Of a DNA stretch of 10,380 nucleotides, positions 1 to 6,036 are shown piece by piece. Below the pieces are notes generated by a model that was not told the origin of the DNA, did no database searches, and saw only the letters and a list, made by a program, of their open reading frames with translations. How positions within the stretch are numbered: the first letter of the stretch is position 1; every line of letters starts with the position of its first letter. Where the stretch lies: positions 1-10,380 of the forward strand of contig JAAZME010000118.1 in NCBI GenBank assembly GCA_012798975.1. Reading direction: 5' to 3'. The position numbers were made by a program, and so were the translations under genes. This DNA comes from Gallicola sp. (lineage in GTDB: Bacteria; Bacillota; Clostridia; Tissierellales; Peptoniphilaceae).

Positions 1-392
1 ACTACAGTACTATCTTTGTGAAGTTCTACGGTATCAAAGGAATCTGTTTCGTTGTCGATTTCATAACCGCCCTTTTCAAATTCCATAGCGCTGAGCGCAT
101 TTAATGCGGCGATAGCGATGGTTTTTAGAAGAATATGAGTACTGTCTAATTGATCTAAGATCCATTCTATGCTTCGGCCTTCCATTTTGCCGGAGAAGGG
201 CATTTCTTTGGCTGAGCTTGGGCAGCATACTGCAGCAGGTATTGCCTTTACCGGAGTAGCGCACATCCCGCCGTGACCGGTGGATAATTTAACGCCGGTG
301 AAGAATATTCCCACGACAACACGTTCTACTGTGATCGAACTGATATCAATTCTTTTTAAAAGTTCCTCTTTTGTTTCTAATAAAATACTCAT
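1..392 (-). CDS. DUF4213/DUF364 (Rossmann-like) protein, N-terminal part only
   Basis: This is the first 130 codons of a gene that continues beyond the left edge. The ATG (392-390) follows AGGAG with a 7-nt spacer, and the frame is open to the edge. The product begins MSILLETKEELLKRID and contains GVKLSTGHGGMC (residues 33-44) and AVCCPSSA (54-61). I recognise these as conserved blocks of the DUF4213 N-terminal domain found before the Rossmann-like DUF364 domain in clostridial proteins of about 250 residues. The family has been proposed to bind or chelate metal, but its role is not established. Cys44, Cys56 and Cys57 are candidate ligands. There is no signal peptide, so it is probably cytoplasmic. 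A TATACT (418-413 on this strand) could be a -10 box, but no convincing -35 accompanies it. The family assignment is from memory of motifs; the missing C-terminal half would settle it. Confidence 0.72.
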   Translation of the reverse strand, partial: MSILLETKEELLKRIDISSITVERVVVGIFFTGVKLSTGHGGMCATPVKAIPAAVCCPSSAKEMPFSGKMEGRSIEWILDQLDSTHILLKTIAIAALNALSAMEFEKGGYEIDNETDSFDTVELHKDSTV

Positions 393-473
393 CTTATCTC
401 TCCTTTTCTCTTAGTATAGTAAAAGGAATAGTTTTTTAACGTAACAATAGATACTTTAGTATTTCACTCAAAT

Positions 474-503
474 AAAAACTTCCCAATTCATTGGGAAGTT
501 TTT
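474..503 (-). terminator. Intrinsic terminator after the glucosaminidase gene
   Basis: A perfect 13-bp stem (AAAAACTTCCCAA / TTGGGAAGTTTTT) encloses a TTCA loop and begins 3 nt past the TAA stop of the minus-strand gene. The stem ends in a T-run on both strands, so it could stop transcription from either side. It isolates the DUF4213 gene from read-through. Confidence 0.9.
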
Positions 504-506
504 GGA

Positions 507-2027
507 TTATTTTAAATTTTGCTGAATATTTCTAAACAAAGAATCGGATACGGCATTTGTTCCGCCTAGAACATAAGCTTTCTTTAATCGCTGTTTTCCG
601 ATATAAGACCGCTGGCTAGAACTTAGCTGATTGCCGTTAACAAGAAGGATAGGACTGTTGACTGCCGTAGCAAGATCTGTTCCTGTTAGAATGTCTGCGA
701 AGACATCGCCTCTAGCAAAGATTATATGATTTGTAGAACCATAGAAGAAGTTTGCTATAGCTAAGGAAGTTTCATATCGGTTGCTGCCGGAAACTCTTTG
801 GACATGGACACTGGCTTGCTGAAGCTCTTTTTCGATGTTTTTGGAAACAACCGCATCTCCTCCGACGATAATAACTTTCTTTTTGTTTTGAAGAGATTTT
901 TTTGTGCCGGAAGACAACTTCGTTCCGTTTGTCATATAAAGAGGAAGCTTTTCTTTAGCTGTTACAGGGCTGATACTTACAGCATCAGAAATCTGGTTTC
1001 CATTTACAAGTACAGCTGTAGTGCTGTTATACATACCTGCTACTTTTTCAGCTAAGAAAAATCTGTTTCTAGCATTGATTCTTTCTACAGAAGCGCCTTT
1101 AGAGCCCAGCTGTTTTAAAATATTATTGTTAAAGCTGTTTTCGTCTCCTACTACGTAGATTTTTTTAATCTTTCCTCTGGAGATCTCTTTTTGTACAGAT
1201 GGGTTTATCTGGTTTGGTCGTGCAATATAGAGATGACCCCCTGTTTTTTCGGCTAAATTCATTCCGATCATCGCATCTGCATAGAGTGTTCCATTTGCAA
1301 TAACAGCTGTTGAAGTGTTTGGTTTTGTGATTTGATTGATTTTATCCGCTGTGTCGTATCGGTTTGCTCCGAATATTCTTTCTAGTGAAACGGAAGGTTT
1401 TGCTGGAGCAGGTGCAGGTTTTACAGGAACAGGAGTTTTGCTGCCGCCTGGCTGCGCTTGAATCTGCTGCATCATTTGAACAACTTCGTTTCCGTAATTT
1501 GGACTAGGCGCCCATTTTGCCCCTAGGTTTTCTACGAAAGGCGCTGAACCGGCAATAGATGCAAAATGTCTCGGGTCTGGTGTAGAAGCTTTTGGATATC
1601 CTTTTTGTCCTGCGTATAATGCCAAGTGGTCTACCTGAGCAGTAATTCCTTCTGTCCATGTGCTGAATTTTTTATGAGCTTGAATATCATAGTCGCCGCC
1701 GCCTTGGGTTATTTTTAAACCGCAGGGATTTTTATAGCTGGCGTTTACAACCCCTGTGTAGTGCAGATAAGCCGTTTCTTTTGCAGACTGGGCATAGGTT
1801 ACTGCCGGGTCGACTCCTTTGGAAACTGAAACATCATAGAATGTTTGAGCCAAGTCGATAAAAAGTTTTGTAGCACCTTTGCTTCGCGCCCAGTTTTTCA
1901 TCTGAGCTACTGTAACGGTGCTTCTATTAAGTATGGGAGTTCTGCCTGATGCAAAAGATGTTTGTATCGGCAAAATCGTCATGGCAAATAGTAAAATTAC
2001 CGCCATGGATTTTTTTAAAAATGACAT
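507..2027 (-). CDS. Exported glucosaminidase with three CWB2 cell-wall-binding repeats
   Basis: The 506-residue protein is predicted to be a wall-anchored peptidoglycan hydrolase. Residues 1-26 form a Sec signal peptide (KK, hydrophobic core, SFA cleavage site). Residues about 40-190 match an N-acetylglucosaminidase (PF01832-like) domain. The candidate catalytic Glu84 lies in AQSAKETAY, and NPCGLKIT follows at 100-107. A Pro/Ala linker (about 195-212) leads to three Cwp66-type CWB2 (PF04122) repeats, starting near residues 217, 316 and 411. Repeats 1 and 3 carry GANRYDTA and GSNRYETS. The middle one is diverged (ARNRFFLAEK). In Clostridioides difficile, triple CWB2 modules hold S-layer-associated proteins to an anionic wall polymer, and three repeats is the expected number. 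The start is supported by AGGAGG with a 9-nt spacer. The gene stands alone between a promoter and a terminator. The fold is secure; the exact bond cleaved is inferred. Confidence 0.92.
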   Translation of the reverse strand: MSFLKKSMAVILLFAMTILPIQTSFASGRTPILNRSTVTVAQMKNWARSKGATKLFIDLAQTFYDVSVSKGVDPAVTYAQSAKETAYLHYTGVVNASYKNPCGLKITQGGGDYDIQAHKKFSTWTEGITAQVDHLALYAGQKGYPKASTPDPRHFASIAGSAPFVENLGAKWAPSPNYGNEVVQMMQQIQAQPGGSKTPVPVKPAPAPAKPSVSLERIFGANRYDTADKINQITKPNTSTAVIANGTLYADAMIGMNLAEKTGGHLYIARPNQINPSVQKEISRGKIKKIYVVGDENSFNNNILKQLGSKGASVERINARNRFFLAEKVAGMYNSTTAVLVNGNQISDAVSISPVTAKEKLPLYMTNGTKLSSGTKKSLQNKKKVIIVGGDAVVSKNIEKELQQASVHVQRVSGSNRYETSLAIANFFYGSTNHIIFARGDVFADILTGTDLATAVNSPILLVNGNQLSSSQRSYIGKQRLKKAYVLGGTNAVSDSLFRNIQQNLK

Positions 2028-2074
2028 AGGTCTAATCCTCCTAAAGATTTAATTATTAATGTTCACGTCTAGAT

Positions 2075-2103
2075 ATTATAATATAGATAGAAAATAATTA
2101 CAA
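2075..2103 (-). promoter_or_regulatory. Sigma-A-type promoter of the glucosaminidase gene
   Basis: On the minus strand, TTGTAA (2103-2098) is followed by a 17-nt spacer and a perfect TATAAT (2080-2075). Transcription would start near 2068, giving a leader of about 40 nt before the ATG. The leader contains the AGGAGG ribosome site. No operator is evident. Confidence 0.75.
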
Positions 2104-2206
2104 AAAGGTTACAAGGCAAAGAGCAGTTTTTTTAAAAATATGACTAAAAGGAGATAAAAGACGGAAAGAAACGAAGGTTTCGGTAAGGCAAAGGGTTTCA
2201 CAAAAA

Positions 2207-2258
2207 GAGCTGAAAAAGAAAGAGTGAAAGAGAGTTTAAAAGAAGTGTGGAGAGTGAA
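2207..2258 (+). repeat. Left copy of a two-block inverted repeat
   Basis: Block A (GAGCTGAAAAAGAAA, 2207-2221) and block B (TGTGGAGAGTGAA, 2246-2258) recur in the same order on the opposite strand at 2554-2526. Block A matches at 14 of 15 bases and block B at 13 of 13. In this copy the blocks are separated by a 24-nt purine-rich insert; in the other copy by one base. Low complexity raises the chance of coincidence, but the preserved order of two blocks argues for a common origin. Confidence 0.5.
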
Positions 2259-2444
2259 AGAGGGGAGAGGGGAGTTGAGGAGGAAAATAATAAGAACATT
2301 TATTTTCTTCATAGAACAAAAGGCAGGTCGTTTTAAAAGAAAGGTAACGATATATCAATGTTTTTTATAAATGAACATGTATTATGTTTTTACTGTAATT
2401 TCACTCGTCTCTTTTCTCATTTAGAAGAGGTTTGTAAAAATTTT

Positions 2445-2490
2445 GAGTATCCGTTTTCCTGATTACAGGAAAGCCGATACTCTTTTTATT
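2445..2490 (+). terminator. Strong hairpin terminator, best oriented for plus-strand transcripts
   Basis: A 17-position stem (2445-2461 with 2466-2482) has a single C-C mismatch, one G-U pair and an ATTA loop. Its outer arms are GAGTATC/GATACTC and its inner arms TTTCCTG/CAGGAAA. On the plus strand the stem is followed at once by TTTTTATT, a typical intrinsic terminator tail. On the minus strand four A residues intervene before TTTTT, so it would terminate the ROK-cls-DUF1624 operon less ideally, although that operon is the nearest gene-bearing transcript. No plus-strand gene is apparent upstream. Confidence 0.75.
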
Positions 2491-2525
2491 CTCAAAAGAA
2501 ACACGTTCTATGTTTCTTCCATAAC

Positions 2526-2554
2526 TTCACTCTCCACATTTTCTTTCTCAGCTC
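2526..2554 (-). repeat. Right copy of the two-block inverted repeat
   Basis: Read on the minus strand, this is GAGCTGAGAAAGAAA, one A, then TGTGGAGAGTGAA, matching the copy at 2207-2258. It lies about 20 nt past the stop codon of the DUF1624 gene. A further GTGTGGAG on the minus strand (2568-2561) partly repeats block B. The pair could fold into a long-range stem in any transcript crossing 2207-2554. Confidence 0.5.
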
Positions 2555-2572
2555 TCCCAGCTCCACACTTTT

Positions 2573-3316
2573 TTACCTATAGTTTTTTAAGACGGTGAAA
2601 ATACCGGTTAAGAGCAGATATAAAATAGGCTGGTGAAGAAGATAGACTTTTAGGCTGTTTTGACCTATGAAGGTTAAAATATCTTCCTTTTTCGGAATAT
2701 TCGGAAGGGTTATTTTTTTCTTTTTATACATTTTTCCGAGATAATAGCCTGCTGTAAATAAGAAGATCCATGGGAACACAGGAAAATAATCTGTAGAGGA
2801 GAAATGTATATCTGGAAAACCCAAGACAAAAAGTCCGGGTATTTCATAAATTTCTTGAGGAAGATGAATTTTATCGAAAAATAAACTTCCTCTTTGTATC
2901 TCTTTTGTAGAAATAAATAAAAACAGAGAGAAAAAAAGGCCTGCAATAGGCTCAATCCTATTTAAATATTTCTCGAAGAGCCATGATATCAAAATGGCAA
3001 GCCCTAGAAAAGATAATATGCCGAATAGAATTTTATGATCCGGCATAAATATCGTTGTGATTAGCGTAAGGAGAAATCCCCATAGAAAAATGGTGATCCC
3101 ATCTTTTACCGGTTTTTTAGATAAATGGCGGGTAAATCCAGAGACGATTATAAAAGTCATCGCAATGGACTGCTGCCATAAATAACCGGGTTTTCCCTGA
3201 TACCAGGTGATATTTTGATGAAATATATAGACAATATCGTATAGCCCATGATAAAGAATCATATTTACTAGGGCAAATCCTCTTAATGCATCAATAAATA
3301 ATTTTCGTTTTTTCAT
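2573..3316 (-). CDS. DUF1624/HGSNAT-like multi-pass membrane acyltransferase
   Basis: The 247-residue product is a polytopic membrane protein of the DUF1624 family (heparan-alpha-glucosaminide N-acetyltransferase catalytic domain, PF07786-like). Family members are thought to move acetyl or other acyl groups across the membrane onto sugars or wall components; the substrate here is unknown. Diagnostic blocks are IDALRGFALVNMILYHGLYD (8-27, with Arg12 and His23), SGFTR (59-63), FGILSFLGL (98-106), DYFPVFPW (176-183) and GQNSLKVYLLHQP (218-230). The length is typical of short bacterial members. The ATG lies 7 nt beyond the stop of the preceding cardiolipin synthase gene. Its ribosome site (TAGGTG) includes that stop codon, implying translational coupling. 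It is the last gene of the operon. Confidence 0.88.
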   Translation of the reverse strand: MKKRKLFIDALRGFALVNMILYHGLYDIVYIFHQNITWYQGKPGYLWQQSIAMTFIIVSGFTRHLSKKPVKDGITIFLWGFLLTLITTIFMPDHKILFGILSFLGLAILISWLFEKYLNRIEPIAGLFFSLFLFISTKEIQRGSLFFDKIHLPQEIYEIPGLFVLGFPDIHFSSTDYFPVFPWIFLFTAGYYLGKMYKKKKITLPNIPKKEDILTFIGQNSLKVYLLHQPILYLLLTGIFTVLKNYR

Positions 3317-3323
3317 AATTCAC

Positions 3324-4862
3324 CTACATAAAGGGAGCAAAAAGCTGCATTACAGATATAAACATTCCTTTGAAGAAGGGGATATTGTCGATGTCTTCTT
3401 TTGTTGTTTCCCGGCTTACTTCCAGTGTGTTAATAAAGTCGTCGTAAATATCCTTTACTGCAGGGCTTTCATACATCCAAACACCGCATTCAAAATGCAG
3501 ATACATGCTTCTAAAATCCATATTAATTGTTCCCACAACGGCAAACTCATCATCGATAACCAGATTTTTGGCATGGATAAAACCCGGTGTATATTCATAA
3601 ATTTGAACGCCTGCGTGAATCAGCCTCTTATAATAAGATCTAGTTACCATAAAAACAATTTTCTTATCTGGAATGTGAGGTGTGATAATGCGTACATCGA
3701 TCCCGGCTTTTGCCACATTGCAAAGTGCATTTTCAAGCTCTCGAGAAAGGATGAGATAAGGCGTTGTTATATACACATATTTTTTTGCGGCATTAATCGC
3801 GTTTAAATAGACTGTTTCGCAGACGGCTTCCGAATCTAATGGAGAGTCGTTAAAGGGTTGTACATAACCTTGATGCTGAACCGGTACTGAAAGAGCAGAA
3901 GGAAGAAATGACTCGAAAGGCTCGGTAGATTCTTCATAGTGGCTCCACAGAGAAAGGAACATGGTAGTCAGGCTGTATACGGCTTCTCCTGTTAGCCGAA
4001 CTGCCGAATCTTTCCAAGTGCCGAAACGTTTTACTTTATTGATATATTCGTCAGCGAGGTTGATCCCCCCTGTAAAACCCACATATCCGTCGATCACAAC
4101 AATTTTACGGTGATCTCTGTTGTTGTGTTTCGGCATTACAAAGAGCAGGATAGGGTTGAATACATGGACTTTTATGCCGTAAGAGGAGAGTTTTTTTTCG
4201 TAATTTCGGGGAAGCTTTGTCAAGCAGCCGAAATCATCATATATAATTCTTACGTCTACGCCCTTTTTTACCTTGTCCCGGAGGATTTCCAGAATAGTAT
4301 CCCACATGTATCCTCTTTCGATAATAAAGAACTCTAGAAAAATAAAACGTTCCGCTTTTTTTAATTCTTCCACAAGATCTTTAAAATAATCTTCTCCGGT
4401 AGGATAAAAGGTAGTAACAGAGTTTTCGTAAATCGGGCTGTGTCCATATTCGGTTAAGTAGCGGCTTTGATGATAGGCCGTTGTAGAAGGATCCAAGGAC
4501 TCTAGAATCTCTTCGTGGGAAGTCTGAGATTCCTTTAAACGGATGGAAACGGCATTCATGCTCTTTCGAACTTTGCGCATAATACGGTTTTCGCTAAAGA
4601 GAAAGAAGAAGATACATCCGTAGACCGGTATAAAAAATACAGGCAGAAGCCAGGATATTTTATATTCCGGAAGCAGGTCTTTATTAATAATAAAAATTGT
4701 AGTAATAATACTTAATACGTAATGCAAAGCGAAAACCCAAACAAACTGGTCGCTGAAATAGTTGACGATAGCGATAAATAGAATGATTTCCAGTATAAAG
4801 CCCAGGACGATTAAAAAGGCCCTGCTGAATACAAAGGACAATATTTTTTTAAAAAATTTCAT
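3324..4862 (-). CDS. cls: Cardiolipin synthase-type phospholipase D protein
   Basis: The 512-residue membrane enzyme has the full layout of bacterial ClsA-type cardiolipin synthases, which join two phosphatidylglycerol molecules into cardiolipin plus glycerol. Hydrophobic segments occupy roughly residues 10-34, 39-59 and 68-90; a PLD-nuclease N-terminal domain covers this part. The two catalytic HKD motifs are intact: HRKIVVID (His251, Lys253, Asp258) with TGGIN after it, and HAKNLVID (His430, Lys432, Asp437) followed by GTINMDFRS. The C-terminal end is normal. The ATG follows AAGGTG by 4 nt and lies 13 nt after the ROK gene stop, so the two are surely co-transcribed. Substrate specificity within the Cls/PLD family cannot be read from sequence alone, and other head-group exchanges are possible, but cardiolipin synthesis is the best call. 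Confidence 0.93.
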   Translation of the reverse strand: MKFFKKILSFVFSRAFLIVLGFILEIILFIAIVNYFSDQFVWVFALHYVLSIITTIFIINKDLLPEYKISWLLPVFFIPVYGCIFFFLFSENRIMRKVRKSMNAVSIRLKESQTSHEEILESLDPSTTAYHQSRYLTEYGHSPIYENSVTTFYPTGEDYFKDLVEELKKAERFIFLEFFIIERGYMWDTILEILRDKVKKGVDVRIIYDDFGCLTKLPRNYEKKLSSYGIKVHVFNPILLFVMPKHNNRDHRKIVVIDGYVGFTGGINLADEYINKVKRFGTWKDSAVRLTGEAVYSLTTMFLSLWSHYEESTEPFESFLPSALSVPVQHQGYVQPFNDSPLDSEAVCETVYLNAINAAKKYVYITTPYLILSRELENALCNVAKAGIDVRIITPHIPDKKIVFMVTRSYYKRLIHAGVQIYEYTPGFIHAKNLVIDDEFAVVGTINMDFRSMYLHFECGVWMYESPAVKDIYDDFINTLEVSRETTKEDIDNIPFFKGMFISVMQLFAPFM

Positions 4863-4875
4863 AATACACCTTTTT

Positions 4876-5748
4876 TTATTTATTTGCTGAATGTTTCAAT
4901 GCACGCTGTGCCAATAAAAATCCTCCGATAATACCGGGTTTTTCTTCTGGATCCCAGCAGCAGATATAGTCGTCTAGAGGAGGGATTTGTATATAATGAT
5001 TAAAATACTTTTCGAAATATTTTTTTGTGATTTTCAAAAGAGATGTTTTTTCCATAGTATTGCCCCCAAGAACAATCCGATCCGGACGAAGAACCATAGT
5101 AACATCAACAAGAGCCTGGGCAATGTAATTGCCGACCATCTCAAAAATAGGATCATCGTCTGAAAGATCTTCGAAATTTTTTCCTGTCCGCTCTTGGATA
5201 GAAGCTCTGCTGACTCTTCCTTCCAGACAATTCTCATGATAGGGGCAGCGGGAAGAAAAGTCGTCTTCCAGAAGTCTTTCTACAAGAATATGCCCCATTT
5301 CCGGATGGCTGCTTCCGCGAAAGATTCTGCCTTGATAGATAAATCCTCCCCCCACACCTGTTCCGAATGTAAGATAAAGAAGACTCTTTATATCATCGGA
5401 GGAGTGCAGATAATATTCTCCAAGAGCAGAAGCGTTGGCGTTTGTATTCCAGCCCATTGGGATATCAAAATGCTTCTTTAACTCTCCTAAGAAATTGTAA
5501 TATTCCCAGCCGAACTTTGGAGTCGAAGTAATAAAACCGTATTTATCAGATTTTATATCGATATCTATGGGTCCGAAGGAACCTATGCCGATAGCATCCG
5601 GCGGATTTTCTTTAAAGAAAGCTGTGATCTTTTTCATTGTTTCCTGAGGGTTTGTTCTTAGAACTTCCGCTTCATCTACAATCATGTAGCTTTCATCGCC
5701 GAGTGCAAGATGAAAATGTGTCCCTGCAGATAATATTGAGCCCAACAT
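4876..5748 (-). CDS. ROK-family sugar kinase-like protein with degenerate active site
   Basis: The 290-residue protein aligns by motif with the fructokinase (YdhR/ScrK-like) branch of the ROK family. Intact features are IGIGSFGPID (53-62), the phosphate-2 loop GTGVGGG (129-135), HPEMGH (148-153) with sugar- and zinc-binding residues, and CPYHENCLEG (168-177), which supplies further zinc ligands. Two key sites differ. The N-terminal phosphate motif, normally like EAGGTK, reads LSAGTH (6-11), losing the acidic residue. The general-base Asp of the (T/N)D-x-N block is Asn103 in NTNANASALGE (codon AAC). The adenosine motif reads LGGNTM rather than LGGGVM. ATP-dependent kinase activity is therefore doubtful, while sugar and zinc binding look retained. 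No DNA-binding domain is present. The start is supported by AAAGGAG with a 7-nt spacer from AGGAG. It is first in the operon with cls and the DUF1624 gene. Confidence 0.85.
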   Translation of the reverse strand: MLGSILSAGTHFHLALGDESYMIVDEAEVLRTNPQETMKKITAFFKENPPDAIGIGSFGPIDIDIKSDKYGFITSTPKFGWEYYNFLGELKKHFDIPMGWNTNANASALGEYYLHSSDDIKSLLYLTFGTGVGGGFIYQGRIFRGSSHPEMGHILVERLLEDDFSSRCPYHENCLEGRVSRASIQERTGKNFEDLSDDDPIFEMVGNYIAQALVDVTMVLRPDRIVLGGNTMEKTSLLKITKKYFEKYFNHYIQIPPLDDYICCWDPEEKPGIIGGFLLAQRALKHSANK

Positions 5749-5858
5749 AATACCACTCCTTTAATAAAAGACTTATATATTATGATAACATATTCTGAAA
5801 ATGATACATTTACTTCTTTTTCTGCTAGGAGAGGAAAAGAAAAGGATTCCTGTTCTTT

Positions 5859-5888
5859 CTTATAATATCAATGTTTTAAAAATGTTAA
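5859..5888 (-). promoter_or_regulatory. Candidate promoter of the ROK-cls-DUF1624 operon
   Basis: On the minus strand TTAACA (5888-5883) is followed by 18 nt and TATAAG (5864-5859), each matching five of six consensus bases. The leader would be about 105 nt. Other AT-rich hexamers nearer the gene (5771-5795) are possible alternatives, so the assignment is tentative. Confidence 0.35.
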
Positions 5889-5925
5889 GCAAATGTATTA
5901 TTTTGTAGAAAAAAACGGAAATACA

Positions 5926-5954
5926 TTGACAAATGATCCTATGAAAATTATAAT
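5926..5954 (+). promoter_or_regulatory. Perfect-consensus sigma-A promoter of the acpP-acc-fabH operon
   Basis: TTGACA (5926-5931), a 17-nt spacer and TATAAT (5949-5954) match the housekeeping consensus exactly. Transcription should start near 5961, leaving a leader of about 76 nt that is very AT-rich and shows no strong hairpin. Such a strong promoter fits the high demand for acyl carrier protein and probably needs a repressor to be tuned. Confidence 0.9.
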
Positions 5955-5970
5955 TGTATTGTAATTGTAT
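5951..5970 (+). repeat. Tandem TAATTGTAT repeats overlapping the -10 box and start site
   Basis: TAATTGTAT occurs at 5951-5959 and again at 5962-5970, an 11-bp period that places both copies on the same face of the helix. The first overlaps TATAAT and the second the start region, where a repressor would block transcription. No known fatty-acid regulator site (FapR or FabT type) is recognisable, so its operator role is a guess. Confidence 0.35.
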
Positions 5971-6036
5971 AAAAATATTTATATAAAAAATTATACCAAA
6001 AATTAAAAGAATAACAATATTTAAGGAGAATGAAAT

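Larger units (their letters stand above)
2104..2572. other. 469-nt intergenic region with purine/pyrimidine asymmetry
   Basis: No convincing gene lies here. From about 2142 to 2295 the plus strand is almost all purine (runs such as GAAAAAGAAAGAG and GAGGGGAGAGGGGAG). From about 2521 to 2574 it is pyrimidine-rich. A 70-codon open frame on the plus strand (2158-2370) has no ATG and no ribosome site. A 67-codon minus-strand frame (2312-2109) has an ATG but no Shine-Dalgarno sequence, and its Leu/Phe/Ser/Pro-rich product simply mirrors the pyrimidine bias. The region also contains a hairpin terminator and a split inverted repeat, listed separately. It could be a 3' untranslated region, a relic of a lost gene or element, or a source of small RNA. 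Confidence 0.6.

Noticed and set aside
76..264. 62-codon minus-strand frame starting MRYSGKGNTCC
   Set aside because: It lies wholly inside the DUF4213 gene on the same strand in another frame. The longer frame has a good ribosome site and family motifs.
2109..2312. 67-codon minus-strand reading frame in the intergenic region
   Set aside because: No ribosome site precedes its ATG, and its Leu/Phe/Ser/Pro-rich product follows directly from the pyrimidine-rich strand. No domain is recognisable.
2158..2370. 70-codon plus-strand open frame rich in Lys, Glu, Arg and Gly
   Set aside because: It has no ATG. The possible GTG starts (2224, 2245) lack Shine-Dalgarno sequences, and its composition reflects the purine tract. 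A decayed gene cannot be excluded.
3495..3806. 103-codon plus-strand frame opposite cls
   Set aside because: It overlaps the second HKD region of cls on the opposite strand and has no recognisable domain or ribosome site.
5749..6036. FapR- or FabT-type operator in the acpP upstream region
   Set aside because: No TTAGTACC-like or TTTGA-TCAAA-like palindrome was found. Only the direct and inverted repeats reported above are present.
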